Source: Plotosus lineatus (taxonomy: Eukaryota; Chordata; Actinopteri; Siluriformes; Plotosidae). Taken from it: a stretch of DNA of 64,000 nt. How positions within the stretch are numbered: the first letter of the stretch is position 1; every line of letters starts with the position of its first letter. A program made the position numbers and the translations under genes. Location of the stretch: contig JALRMN010000026.1 in the NCBI GenBank assembly GCA_024760905.1, forward strand, positions 506,001-570,000, read 5' to 3'. Shown here piece after piece: positions 47,063-57,414 of this stretch. The notes under the pieces are model-generated. The model saw only the letters and a list, made by a program, of their open reading frames with translations. It was not told where the DNA came from and ran no database searches.

Positions 47063-47140
47063 ATTTTAATCTAAAATTTACCTCATTATTTTCTGCTTTA
47101 GTTCCTACAGGGATACAAAACAAACCTGATCATGAGGACA

Positions 47141-47164
47141 ATTATTATTATTATTCAAATGATG

Positions 47165-47203
<39 letters not shown>

Positions 47204-47206
47204 TAT
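47141..47206. repeat. (ATT)n microsatellite
   Basis: Trinucleotide run ending 17 bases before the transmembrane exon of the Ig V gene. Confidence 0.9.
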
Positions 47207-47222
47207 ATGAGTCTTGCTTTAC

Positions 47223-47333
47223 CTGTACTTTTTCTGTGATTCAGTGTGATGAACATCATGATGCAGAGAAGGAGCATATTCATGGTACCGAACATCACAC
47301 TTAACACAATGAAAACCCTGGACGAGGTACAAC
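47223..47333 (-). CDS. Ig V gene, transmembrane exon
   Basis: Acceptor CTCCAAG, then CTSSRVFIVLSVMFGTMNML and LLCIMMFITLNHRKSTG before a GTAAAG donor. About 23 hydrophobic residues without a charged residue inside the membrane, so no built-in adaptor-pairing charge; a short basic turn follows. Confidence 0.75.
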
Positions 47334-47900
47334 CTTGGAGAAAAATATGTTGATAGTTGAACCTCTCTGCTGTCGTATCTTCATTCAAAAATTTGCAGAA
47401 GTGTTTGTGAGACTGTGATCAACAAACCTGTAGCTTTTTCATCAGAAGGTGCTTTATTTTCCCCTGAAAATAAACATTATTTTACAACCTGTCGTCTCAG
47501 TCGAGTTGATCTGAAACTATTTGATATAAATGTACCTTTGACTTGTATAAAGGTCGAGTTACTGAAGTCTATTCGGTCTCTGTCGCCGCAGTAATAGAGT
47601 CCAGTATCAGAGATGTTTACTGCAGTGATGGTGAGAGTCGAGTTCTTGTCCTGAACAGACATCACTATTCTCTCAGTCTCATTAAAGAACAAACAGGGTT
47701 CTGATGGAGCTGATGTCCGAAACGTTTCACACCCAACAAGAAGTGGAACTGAATCAGGTGTGTGTTTATACCAGAAGATGTAACCTTCAGCAGCCAGAAC
47801 ATTTTCACACCAAATACTGACTTCATCTCCAACTTCTGCTTCCAACATTAAAGTACTCAGAGTCTCTGAGAGGAAACCTGCAACATACACACACACACAC

Positions 47901-47931
<31 letters not shown>

Positions 47932-47998
47932 TATCGCCGTCAGCGTGCTTCTGAAGGCGATGTGTGGAGTTGCGATCACATCGCTTCTATCTTTGCAT

Positions 47999-48061
<63 letters not shown>

Positions 48062-48933
48062 ACACAGAGAAATTACAATGGAAAATAATTTCTTTATCTT
48101 TTCCTTTCGGCTGTTCCCTTCAGGGGTCGCCACAGCAAACCATCCGCCTCCGTCTCACCCTACCCTCTGTATCTTCTACTCTTACTCCAACTACCTTCAT
48201 GTCCTCCTTCACCACATCCATAAATCTTCTCTTTGGTCTTCCTCTGAACCTTCTGCCTGGTAGTTCCAACCTCAGCATCCTACTACCAATATACTCACTA
48301 TCCTTCCTCTGTCCATGTCCAAACCATCTCAATCTCGTCTCGATGACTTTGTCTACAAAACATCGAACATGTGCTGTCCCTCTGATGTACTCGTTTCTGA
48401 TCCTATCCATCCTCGTTACTCCCAAAGAGAACCTCAACATTTTCATCTCTGCGACCTCCAGCTCTGCCTCCTGCCTTTTCCCCAGGGCCACTGTTTCTAA
48501 ACCATACACCATCGCTGGCCTCATCACCGTCTTGTACACTTTTCCTTTCATTCTTGCCGATACCTTCCGATCACACATCACACCGGACACTTTTCTCCAA
48601 CCATTCCAACCTGCCTGCACACGCTTCTTCACCTCTTTTCCACACTCTCCATTGCTCTGGATTGTTGAGCCTAAGTACTTAAAATCCTCCACCTTCTTTA
48701 TCTCTGCCCCTGTAACCTCACCGTTCCTGTTGGGTCCTTGTCGTTCACACACATGTATTCTGTCTTACTGAGACTAACCTTCATTCCCCTCCTTTCCAGG
48801 GCATACCTCCACCTCTCTAGATTTTCCTCCACTTGTTCTCTGCTCTCACTACAGATCACAATGTCAATATTTAATATTGTTATCACTTACCCATGACGCA
48901 GAGAAACACCATTAAAATTTTAAACTGATTCAT
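47223..48933 (-). CDS. type I membrane protein with one Ig V domain (partial gene)
   Basis: Four exons on the minus strand, all with phase-1 junctions and consensus splice sites: leader 48,891-48,933, V domain 47,536-47,877, stalk 47,428-47,463, transmembrane 47,223-47,333. No stop or shift is seen in these exons. The layout fits an immune-type receptor at the cell surface (NITR-like, CD300-like or a related group; the subfamily cannot be told by eye). The cytoplasmic exons, and so any signalling motif, were not found; the sequence below 47,200 holds candidates only. Intron 1 carries an RTE LINE and two microsatellites. The gene is on the same strand as the class I gene, and immune-receptor genes often lie in such clusters. 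Confidence 0.75.
47428..47463 (-). CDS. Ig V gene, stalk exon
   Basis: 36 bases after TTATTTTCAG, reading ENKAPSDEKAT, polar and charged, as expected between an Ig domain and the membrane. Donor GTTTGT. Confidence 0.65.
47536..47877 (-). CDS. Ig V gene, V-domain exon
   Basis: After TGTTGCAG: FLSETLSTLMLEAEVGDEVS, then IWCEN (B-strand Cys), FWYKH (core Trp), NSTLTITAVNISDTGLYYCG (F-strand D-x-G-x-Y-x-C). A second cysteine pair (VGCET and SEPCLFF) could form an extra disulfide. Four N-glycosylation sequons are present (NET, NST, NIS, NST). About 114 residues, the usual V-set length, with no J-like motif at the end. Donor GTACAT. Confidence 0.8.
47886..48059. repeat. (AC)n and (TA)n microsatellites in Ig V intron 1
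   Basis: (AC)n at 47,886-47,931 starts nine bases from the V exon, so it supplies much of the acceptor's pyrimidine tract; (TA)n at 48,003-48,059. Confidence 0.9.
48099..48862 (-). mobile_element. RTE LINE copy 6, 3' part, inside Ig V intron 1
   Basis: 3' terminus at 48,099 with GGCGACCCCTGAAGGGAACA on minus, then the C-terminal coding region open over about 210 codons (48,120-48,752, with RLRWFGHGQRKDSEYIG) and the end of reverse transcriptase (DIVICSESREQVEENLERWR) up to 48,862. It runs in the same direction as the host gene. Confidence 0.9.
48891..48933 (-). CDS. Ig V gene, leader exon
   Basis: ATG at 48,933-48,931 opens MNQFKILMVFLCVMG, a short signal-peptide start, and ends in phase 1 at a GTAAGT donor, matching the V exon phase. 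Confidence 0.7.
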
Positions 48934-49125
48934 TTTTTATCAGCTGAGAAACAAAGAGCCAATACCTCATGTAAACGTAACACTGCGTTATCTGTATGTA
49001 GAGGGCGTGGCTATTACTGCAGACTACGTCACTTAAAAAAAGCTCACAGAAAAAAAGATGTTAGAACTCAGATCTCATTAGAGTTTCTCACAGTCACTCC
49101 CACTTCTCAGCTTTATCTCTCTGTA
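48934..49125 (-). promoter_or_regulatory. 5' flank of the Ig V gene
   Basis: Under 200 bases between the leader ATG and a large CA array. GGCTCTTTGTTTC lies just upstream of the start on minus. No TATA box is evident; this is only the expected promoter position. Confidence 0.25.
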
Positions 49126-49388
<263 letters not shown>

Positions 49389-49609
49389 ATGATTTACTTG
49401 ACATTCATTTAAATACAAAGTTTACGAAAAACAAAACAATTGAGAATGAAGTGATATGTAGTTTATAATTGATATTGCTCTGTTATCAGAAAAAATGTTT
49501 CAATATGATTTTATTTGTATTAATAGCAATTATTTATCACTGACACAGAGTACATGTATTATTAAGGTTGTGGGAAGACTGTCTATCTCAACTGACAGTG
49601 AGCACAGTT

Positions 49610-49805
49610 CAAGGTACCAACCTGCCGGACCATCACAGGGACAATGCAACCATTCACACGCTCACATTCACACATAGGAGAAATTTAGAACAGCCAAAAT
49701 CCTGAGCTGCATGTTTTTAAACTTTTGGAGGAAACACAAAGCAAACCCACGCAAACTCCAGTAAAATTATGCTTTCCAACTCCGGCGTGGAAACGCCCAC
49801 ACCGA
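49610..49805 (-). mobile_element. head-B SINE remnant, minus
   Basis: AACCTGCCGGACCATCACAG, then CATTCACACGCTCACATTCA and AAACCCACGCAAACTCCAGT: the reverse complement of the head-B repeat, diverged. Confidence 0.6.
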
Positions 49806-49917
49806 GTCATCCTTTAATAATTGTATTATTTAATTATTTATTATTATTATTTTAATAATTTATTAATTGTACCTTTATTAAATAAAAGAAACACCATAGT
49901 TTATCTTCTCCTTCTAC

Positions 49918-50085
49918 TTCTTTTCCTTCGGCTCTTCTTTTTCTCAGGGGTCGCCACAGCGAGTGTGTTTGATTTGGTTCAGGTTTTTACGTCGATGCCC
50001 TTCCTGACACAACCCTTTAGCAGGGGACAGAAACACACAGACGGCTTTGCAGCTCCTCATTACGAAAGTCAGCAATGTTTATCTA
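49918..50085 (-). mobile_element. SINE with RTE-like tail, 5'-truncated
   Basis: Tail with CTTCTACTTCTTTTCC on plus, GGCGACCCCTGAGAAAAAGA on minus, RTE-derived piece, and the body up to CATTGCTGACTTTCGTAATG. Confidence 0.75.
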
Positions 50086-50412
50086 ATTCTGCTGAATTTA
50101 TACCTCACTTTAGAGTATCATTGCTGCTGTCTATATTTTTATTTTCTATATTTCAATCCTGTGCTGGGTCAACTGCACCTAAATGTCTTTCTTTGTCCGC
50201 TCACTGAATACAGAATGACAATAAAGTTTTCTCAGTTGAAGTCTCAGTCGAAATTTCGACATGATATCAAAACTTTTTTTTTTTACCTATTTGTTTTGGT
50301 TCCTCAGTAGTATGAGTTGCTCCAGAAAAATACTCAGCAATCAACATTCAGATTTATTTTCACAACTAAATCTTTAACAAAGTATAACAAACTTGTCTCG
50401 TGCAAATTGAAG

Positions 50413-50414
50413 GT

Positions 50415-50498
<84 letters not shown>
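50413..50498. repeat. (GT)n(GA)n microsatellite
   Basis: GT run followed by GA run. Confidence 0.95.
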
Positions 50499-50503
<5 letters not shown>

Positions 50504-50843
50504 GCAGGTAGTCAGAAGCAGATAAGCCACAGATGAGACATGAGGACATGAGGTTTCATTGTTCCGATGCAAGTGTATGTAATGTTTGTAAATGTACTGT
50601 ATGTCAGTTCTGTGGTTGGAAAATGTTCTCACCATAAAAATGGGCAGTTGCTGTGTATGTCTGAACCCATACTTGTGGCTTAAGAGATGACTGAATGTGA
50701 TCACAGAACAGTTGTACACTTAAAGAAAAACGTTAACTGGCTATAAAATCATTTGAATTCGTTTTCCTCAAAAATATATGCAGCGTGAGTTCAGAAAGTA
50801 AATATCCATCCAGAGACTTTGACACAAATCCTGTTCAGAAGAA
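50499..50843. other. no recognised feature
   Basis: About 345 bases of AT-rich spacer before the Rex3 insertion. Confidence 0.35.
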
Positions 50844-53800
50844 ATTATTATAATGTCATCATCATCATCATCTTCTTCCGCTTAGTCCAGGGTCGGGTCG
50901 CGGGGGCAGCAACCTTAGCAAAGAGGTCCAGACATCCCTCTCCCGAGCTACTTCCTCCAACTCTCCCGGGGGGACACCGAGGCGGTCCCAGACAAGCCGA
51001 GAGACATAGTCCCTCCAGCGTGTTCTAGGTCGACCCCGGGGTCTCTTCCCGGTTGGACATGCCCGAAACACCACACCAAGGAGGCGTCCAGGGGGCATTC
51101 TGACCAGATGCCCGAGCCACCTCAACTGGCCCCTCTCAATGCGGAGGAGCAGCGGATCTACTCCGAGCTCTCCCCGGATGGCGGAGCTTCTCACCCTATC
51201 TCTAAGGGAGAACCCCGCCACCCGGCGAAGAAAGCTCATTTCAGCCGCTTGTATCCGTGATCTTGTTCTTTCGGTCATTACCCAAAGCTCGTGACCATAG
51301 GTGAGGGTTGGAACGTAGATCGACTGGTAAATTGAGAGCTTCGCCTTGCGGCTCAGCTCCTTCTTCACCACAACGGACCGGTACAGGCACCGCTTAACAG
51401 CAGAGGCTGCAGCGATCCGTCTGTCGATCTCTCGCTCCATCCTTCCCTCACTCGTAAACAAGACCCCAAGATACTTAAACTCCTCCACTTGGGGCAGGAC
51501 CTCATTCCCGACCGGAGGGTGCATTCCACCATTGTCCGACTGGAGAACCATGGCCTCGGACTTGGAGGTACTGATCTTCATCACGGCTGCTTCACACCCA
51601 GCTGTGAATCGCTCCAATGAGAGCTGGGGGGCCCGACTTGATGAAGCCAAAAGGACAACATCATCCGCAGAAAGCAGAGTCGATGTCCGATGTCCACCAG
51701 ACCAGAACGCCTCATCGCCTCGACTGCTCCTAGAAATTCTGTCCATAAAAATTATGAACAGAATCGGTGACAAAGGACAGCCTTGGCGGACTCCAACTCC
51801 CACTGGAAACGAATCCGACCTGCTGTTACCAATACGGACCAAACTCTGGCTCGGTGATACAGCGACCGAATAGCTCGTAGCAACGGATCCGAACGCCCGT
51901 ATTCTCGGAGCACGCCCCACAAGATCTTTCGAGGGACACGGTCGAAAGCCTTCTCCAAATCCACAAAGCACATGTGGACAGATTGGGCAAACTCCCATGC
52001 CCCTTCCAGAATCCTGTGGAGCGGATAGAGTTGGTCAAGAGTGCTGCGGCCAGGACGAAAACCACATTGTTCCTCCTGAATCCGAGGTTCGACTATCGGT
52101 CGGATCCTCCTCTCTAGTACCCCTGCATAGACTTTCCCAGGTAGGCTGAGGAGTGTAATTCCCCGATAATTGGAACACACCCTCCGGTCCCCAATCTTAA
52201 AAATTGGGACCACCACCCCAGTTTGCCAATCCAGAGGTACAGCCCCCGATGACCATGCGATGTTGCAGAGACGTGTCAGCCAAGACAGTCCTACAACATC
52301 CAGAGCCCTGAGATATTCCGGGCGGATCTCGTCCAACCCCGGAGCTCGACCACCGAGGAGCTTTTTGACAACCTCAGTGACCTCCACTCCAGTGATGGGC
52401 GGACCCTCACCCGAACCCCCAGGGTCGTCCTCTTCCACGGAGGGCGTGTTGGTGGGATTGAGAAGGCCCTCAAAGGATTCCCTCCACCTCTCAACAACAA
52501 CCCCAGTCAAGGTAAGCAGCTCCCCACCTCCACTGTAAACAGTGTTTGTGAAGAACTGCTTCCCCCTCCTGAGGCGTCGGATGGTGGCCCAGAACCTTTT
52601 TGAGGCCAACCGATAATCACTCTCTAGGCCCTCACCGAACTCCTCCCACGCCGAGATTTTGCATCTGCGACAGCCTCGGCTGCAGCACGTTTGGCCTGCC
52701 GGTACCCGTTTGCTGCGTCGGGAGTCCCACAGGCTAATAAAACCCGATAGGCCTCCTTCTTCAGCTGGACGGCCCCCTTTACCGCAGGAGACCACCACCG
52801 GGTTCGGGGATTGCCGCCACGACAAGCACCGACGACCTTACGGCCACAGCTATGGGCTGCCGCCTCAGCAATGGAGGCACGAAACATGGCCCATTCTGAT
52901 TCCATGTCCCCCGCCTCCTCCGGAACGTGGTTGTAGCTCTGCCGGAGGTGGGAGTTAAAGGCCTCTCGGACAGGGGGCTCCGCCAAACGTTCCCAGCAGA
53001 CCCTGATTACACGCTTGGGCCTGCCAGGTCTGGAAGGCAACCTCCCACACCACCGAAGCCAACTCACCACCAGGTAGTGATCGGTAGACAGCTCAGCTCC
53101 TCTCTTCACCCGAGTGTCCAGAACATATGGTCACAAGTCCGATGACACGACTACAAAGTCAATCATCGAACTGCGACCTAGGGTGTCCTGGTGCCAAGTG
53201 CACTTATGGACACCCTTATGTTCGAACATGGTGTTCGTGATAGACAAACTATGACGAGCACAGAAGTCCAACAACGACACACCATTCGGATTCAGACTGG
53301 AGAGGCCGTACCTACCGATCACACCCTTCCAGGTCACACTATCGTTGCCCACATGGGCGTTGAAGTCTCCCAAGACAACGAGCGAGTCTCCCGAGGGAGC
53401 GTTCTCCAACACCCCCCCACCAAAGACTCCAAAAAGGGTGGGTACTCTGAACTGTCATTTGGTGCATAAGCACAAATAACAGTCAGGACCCGTCCCCCCA
53501 CCCGAAGACGGAGGGAAGCTACCCTTTCGTCAACCGGGGAGACCCCAACATTTGGGCACCGAGACGGGGGGCAACATGAATACCCACACCGGCTCGCCGC
53601 CTCTCCCCATGAGCAACTCCAGAATAGAAGAAGGTCCAGCCTCTTTCGAGATGGATGGTTCCAGAGCCCAAGCTATGCGTTGAGGTGAGCCCGACTATAT
53701 CTAGTCGGTATCTCTCCACCTCACGCACCAAATCAGGCTCCTTTCCCGCCAGAGAGGTGACATTCCATGTCCCGAAGGTCAGAGTAAGTAGCCGAGGATC

Positions 53801-54232
53801 AGTCCGACAGAACCCATGCCTTTGGCTGCCACCCAACTCACACTGCACCCGACCCCTAAAACTCCTCCCACGGGTGGTGGGTCCATGGGAGGGCGGACCC
53901 ATGTCTCCTTTTCGGGCTGGGCCCGGCCAGGCTCCATGGGCATAAGCCCGACCACCAGGCGCTCGCCTTCGAGCCCCTCCCCTGGGCCTGGCTCCAGGAG
54001 GGAACCCCGGTGACCCGCGTCTGGGCAAGGGAGACTGATTCCTATGTTGTCTCGTGTCTTAGGGGTTTGTTTTGAACCGCACTTTGTCTGGACCTTCACC
54101 CCGGACCTGTTTGCCTTGGGTGACCCTACCAGGGGCATTTGCCCCCGACAACATAGCTCCTAGGATCATTAGGTCACGCAAACCCCTCCACCACGATAAG
54201 GTGGCGATTCAAGGAGGGGATTATTATAATGT
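50844..54232 (-). mobile_element. Rex3 LINE copy B, full length with 13-bp target duplication
   Basis: Element 50,857-54,219 (3.36 kb) flanked by ATTATTATAATGT on both sides. The 3' tail is (ATG)n; the 5' end is TCCCCTCCTTGAATCGCCAC. Endonuclease frames lie at 53,131-54,028 ([10 protein letters not shown]), then 52,624-53,109, reverse transcriptase 51,752-52,825 (FRPGRSTLDQLYPLHRILEG, FVDLEKAFDRVPR) and 50,868-51,998 (LRQGCPLSP-like VRQGCPLSPILF, then LLSADDVVLL, and the C-terminal VFRACPTGKRPRGRPRTRWR). Frames are broken only a few times. The catalytic box reads SADD instead of the usual FADD. CGGTGACAAAGGACAGCCTT and ACCACCACCCCAGTTTGCCA closely match the conserved Rex3 primer sites I remember. 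Confidence 0.92.
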
Positions 54233-54344
54233 AATTACACTTAAATATGCAATGCATTTATATTTTTGTCCAGAATCAGTGCAAAATGATGAGAATCATA
54301 TCCCGGAATGATAAAGTGAAAATGTAAATTGAATTGTGACATAT

Positions 54345-55548
54345 GAATGCAGCCGTGGTGGGGGGGGGGGGGTACAAGCCAGTGTCTCTTCCTCACGCCG
54401 GTCCCAAGCCCGGATAAATGCAGAGGGTTGTGTCAGGAAGGCCATCCGACGTAAAACTATTGCCAAACTTGATATGCGTCACAAATATTACCTCCATACC
54501 GGATCGGCCCGGGTTAACAAAGAGAGCCATCGAAAAAGGAGAGTCGGGAGGCGTGTCCGTAGGATGGAGATAGAGAGGAAACGCATGAGTCCAGGACTGA
54601 GAATAGGGACTTTGAATGTTGGAACTATGAAAGGAAAAGGTCGAGAGCTGGCTGACATGATGGAGAGGAGGAAGGTTGACGTACTGTGTTTTCAGGAGAC
54701 CAGAGGGAACGCTGGCAAGGCAAAAAGCTTAGAAAAGCTTAGTTTAAGCTGTTCTATCATGGTGTGGATGGGAAGACAAATGGACTAATAGTCATCTTGA
54801 ATGTCATCCCACAGGCAAGATGTGAGCTAGAAGAGAAAGAAACATTCTGGAGTGAGTTAGATGAAGTGATGCAGAATACCCCCAGAGGTGAAAGAGTGGT
54901 CATTGGTGCAGACTTCAATGGACATGTTGGTGTAGGCAACAGAGTGGATGAGGAAGTGATGGGCAGATTTGGTATCCAGGACAGGAACACAGAAGGACAG
55001 ATGTTGATTGATTTTGCAAAAAGGTTGGAAATGGCTGTGGTGAATAGTTCCAGAAGAGACATGAGCAGAGGGTGACTTGTAAAAGCGGAGGTAGGAGCAC
55101 ACAGGTAGACTACATCTTGTGTAGACTAAGCAATTTGAAGGATGCCAGTGACTGAAAAGTAGTAGTGGGTGAGATTGTTACCAAACAGCACAGGATGGTG
55201 GTTCACAGGATGACATAGATGCTGAGGACGGTGAACAAGGCAAAAGCAGAGCAGAAGACAAAGTGGTAGAAGCTGAAAAAGGAAGAGTGTAGTTTTGTCT
55301 TCAAGGAGGAGTTGAAACAGGCTTTGGGTGGTCAGGAAGTGCTTCCAGATGACTGGACAACCACAGCAAATTTTATCAAGGAGACAGATAAGTGAGTACT
55401 TGGTGTCTCCTCTGGAAGGAAAGTATATAAGGAGACTTTGTGGTGGAATGAGGAAAAGCAGGAGTGTGTACAGAAGAAGAGGTTAGCTAAGAAGAAGTGG
55501 GACATTGAAAGGACCAAAGAGAAGAAACAGGAGTCCAGGGAGACACAC
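54345..55548 (+). mobile_element. RTE LINE copy 7, 5' part, plus strand
   Basis: 5' end ATGCAGCCGTGGTGGGGG, 5' UTR, open frame 54,336-54,788 with RIGTLNVGTMKGKGRELADM, endonuclease 54,764-55,075 (VVIGADFNGHVG), then the linker up to KKQESRETH. It stops at 55,548, where the 3' tail of a minus-strand LINE begins. The rest of the element is absent on the far side. Confidence 0.85.
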
Positions 55549-55550
55549 AT

Positions 55551-56381
55551 TCTTCTTCTTCTTTTCCTTTTGGCTTTTCCCTTCAGCAGCCACCACAGCA
55601 AATCATCTGCCTCCAACTCACCCTATCCTTTGCATCTTCTTCTCTTATATCAGCACCCTTCATGTCCTCCTTCACCACATCCATGAATTGTCTTTTTGGT
55701 CTTCCTCTAGGCCTTCTGCCTGGTAGTTCCAACCTCAGCATCCTACCACCAATATACTCACTATCCCTCCTCTGTACATGTCCAAACCATCTCAATCTAG
55801 CCTCTCTGACTTTGTCTCCAAAACATCTTACATGTGCTGTCTCTCTGATGTGCTCATTCCTGATCCTATCCATCCTCGTTACTCCCAAAGAGAACCTCAA
55901 CATTTTCAGCTCTGCTACTTCCAACTCTGACTCCTGTCTTTTCCCCAGGGCCACTGTCTCTAAACCATACAACATCGCTGGCTTCATCACCGTCTTGTAC
56001 ACTTTTCCCTTCATTCTTGCCGATACTCTCCTATCACACATCACACCGGACACTTTTCTCCATCCATTCCAACCTGCCTGCACGCGCTGCTTCACCTCGT
56101 TTCCACACTCTCCATTGCTCTGGATTGTTGAGCCGAAGTACTTAAGATCCTCCACCTTCCTTATCTCTACCCCCTGGAACCTCACCGTTCCTCTTGGGTC
56201 CTTGTCGTTCACACACATGTATTCTGTCTTACTGAGACTAACCTTCATTCCCTCCTTTCCAGGGCATACCTCCACCTCTCTAGATTTTCCTGCACTTGTT
56301 CTCTGCTCTTACTACAGATTACAATGTCATCTGCAAACATCATAGTCCATGGAGATTCTTGTCTGACCTCGTCTGTCAGCC
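55551..56381 (-). mobile_element. RTE LINE copy 8, 3' part, fused to SINE sequence
   Basis: Tail at 55,551 (TTCTTCTTCTTTTCC on plus). The coding frame 55,583-56,275 is open for 230 codons (RLRWFGHVQRRDSEYIGGRM) and continues towards FADD near 56,340. At 56,381, within the text coding for DRLTDEV, the sequence switches to SINE sequence in the same orientation. See the neighbouring entry. Confidence 0.88.
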
Positions 56382-56578
56382 TGATTCGCATGTTTTGATT
56401 TGGCATAGGTTTTTACGTCGGATGCCTTTCCTGTCACAACCCTTTACAGCAAGGGACAGAAACACACTGATGACTTTGCAGCTACTCTTTACGAAAGTCA
56501 GCAATGGTTCTTTTACATGCCTCTCACCGTAGACAGTGAGAGACATGGCCCGCCTCTGATAATCCAGTTAGATGCACT
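56382..56578 (-). mobile_element. SINE body joined to LINE copy 8
   Basis: Minus strand: AACTGGATTATCAGAGGCGG, body, RTE 5'-UTR-like piece (CGACGTAAAAACCTATGCC) and GCGAAT, then directly the LINE reverse transcriptase text CAGGCTGACAGACGAGGTCA instead of the short SINE tail. Head missing. Confidence 0.85.
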
Positions 56579-56639
56579 CATATATCAGTTTGAAAAAAAA
56601 AAATAGAGTGAGTAATTTATAGCCACTTAATGTCCAGAT

Positions 56640-56785
56640 ATAAAATGAAGAGAGGGGAGAGAAAAAGGGAGAGCGGCAGAAAGAGAGAAAAAAACAGAGG
56701 GGAGGGGGAGAAAGAGGGGTAGAGACATGAGAGGGAGGGAAGGGAGCAATTGAGAGATAGGGGAAGAGGGAGGGGAGATCGCAAG
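56640..56785. repeat. purine-rich tract
   Basis: About 145 bases almost only A and G on the plus strand, without a fixed unit. Confidence 0.85.
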
Positions 56786-56938
56786 TAAATGTTGTGAATA
56801 TAAGAAATCAGCTCAGGAAACAAACATTTCAGAGATCTAGTCCCCACTCCCCCCAAATCCCCCAATCCCCCAGCCTCTCTTTTCTCTCTCGCATGTTTGT
56901 TTCCTGAGCTGATTTCTTATCTTCACAACATTTACTTG
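56782..56938. repeat. near-perfect hairpin, 46-bp arms
   Basis: Arms 56,782-56,827 and 56,893-56,938 are inverted copies with one mismatch (arm text CAAGTAAATGTTGTGAATAT onward), with a 65-base C-rich loop. No transposon terminus or TA duplication is evident. Confidence 0.85.
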
Positions 56939-56944
56939 TGATTT

Positions 56945-57400
56945 CCTCATTCATACCTGACACCCCCCATTTCACTGGAGCGGAGCAAAACCGTAGTCAT
57001 CCTCCAATGTTCCTCAGTCGTTCCTCAGTCATTCCACCATCTTCCGTGTCCTTCTGTACGATTCCACAGGTATTCCTCCTCTTCTGTCAGTCCAAAATCT
57101 TCCATGAACAGGCTTTTGAACATGTTCAAAAGTACGTTCACGGAAAATATTTCCGACAGTGTTCCCTCATGTTCTGCAGTCCTTTTGCAAACATTCCGTC
57201 CTTTACGCAAACGTTCCATGATCGTTCCTTTTATTCCGCAAGTCTTCCGTGAACATTCTGCAAACATTCCTCCTTCTTCCAGGTAGTCAAAAGCGGCCAC
57301 AGAATCCCTAAGGAATACTCACGGAAGTTTTGAGGAATACATGCGAAATGGTTGCGAATAACCCAGAAGACTTGCGGAACACTCAAGAAAGTCACTTCCA
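56945..57400. repeat. degenerate TTCC/GGAA-rich repeat
   Basis: Many ATTCC/GTTCC motifs, about one per 10-15 bases, on plus up to about 57,290; then GGAA motifs to 57,390. On minus the unit resembles GGAATGTTTGCA / GGAACGTTTGCG. Open frames here are probably incidental. Confidence 0.55.
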
Positions 57401-57414
57401 CTGTAAATTATTCC

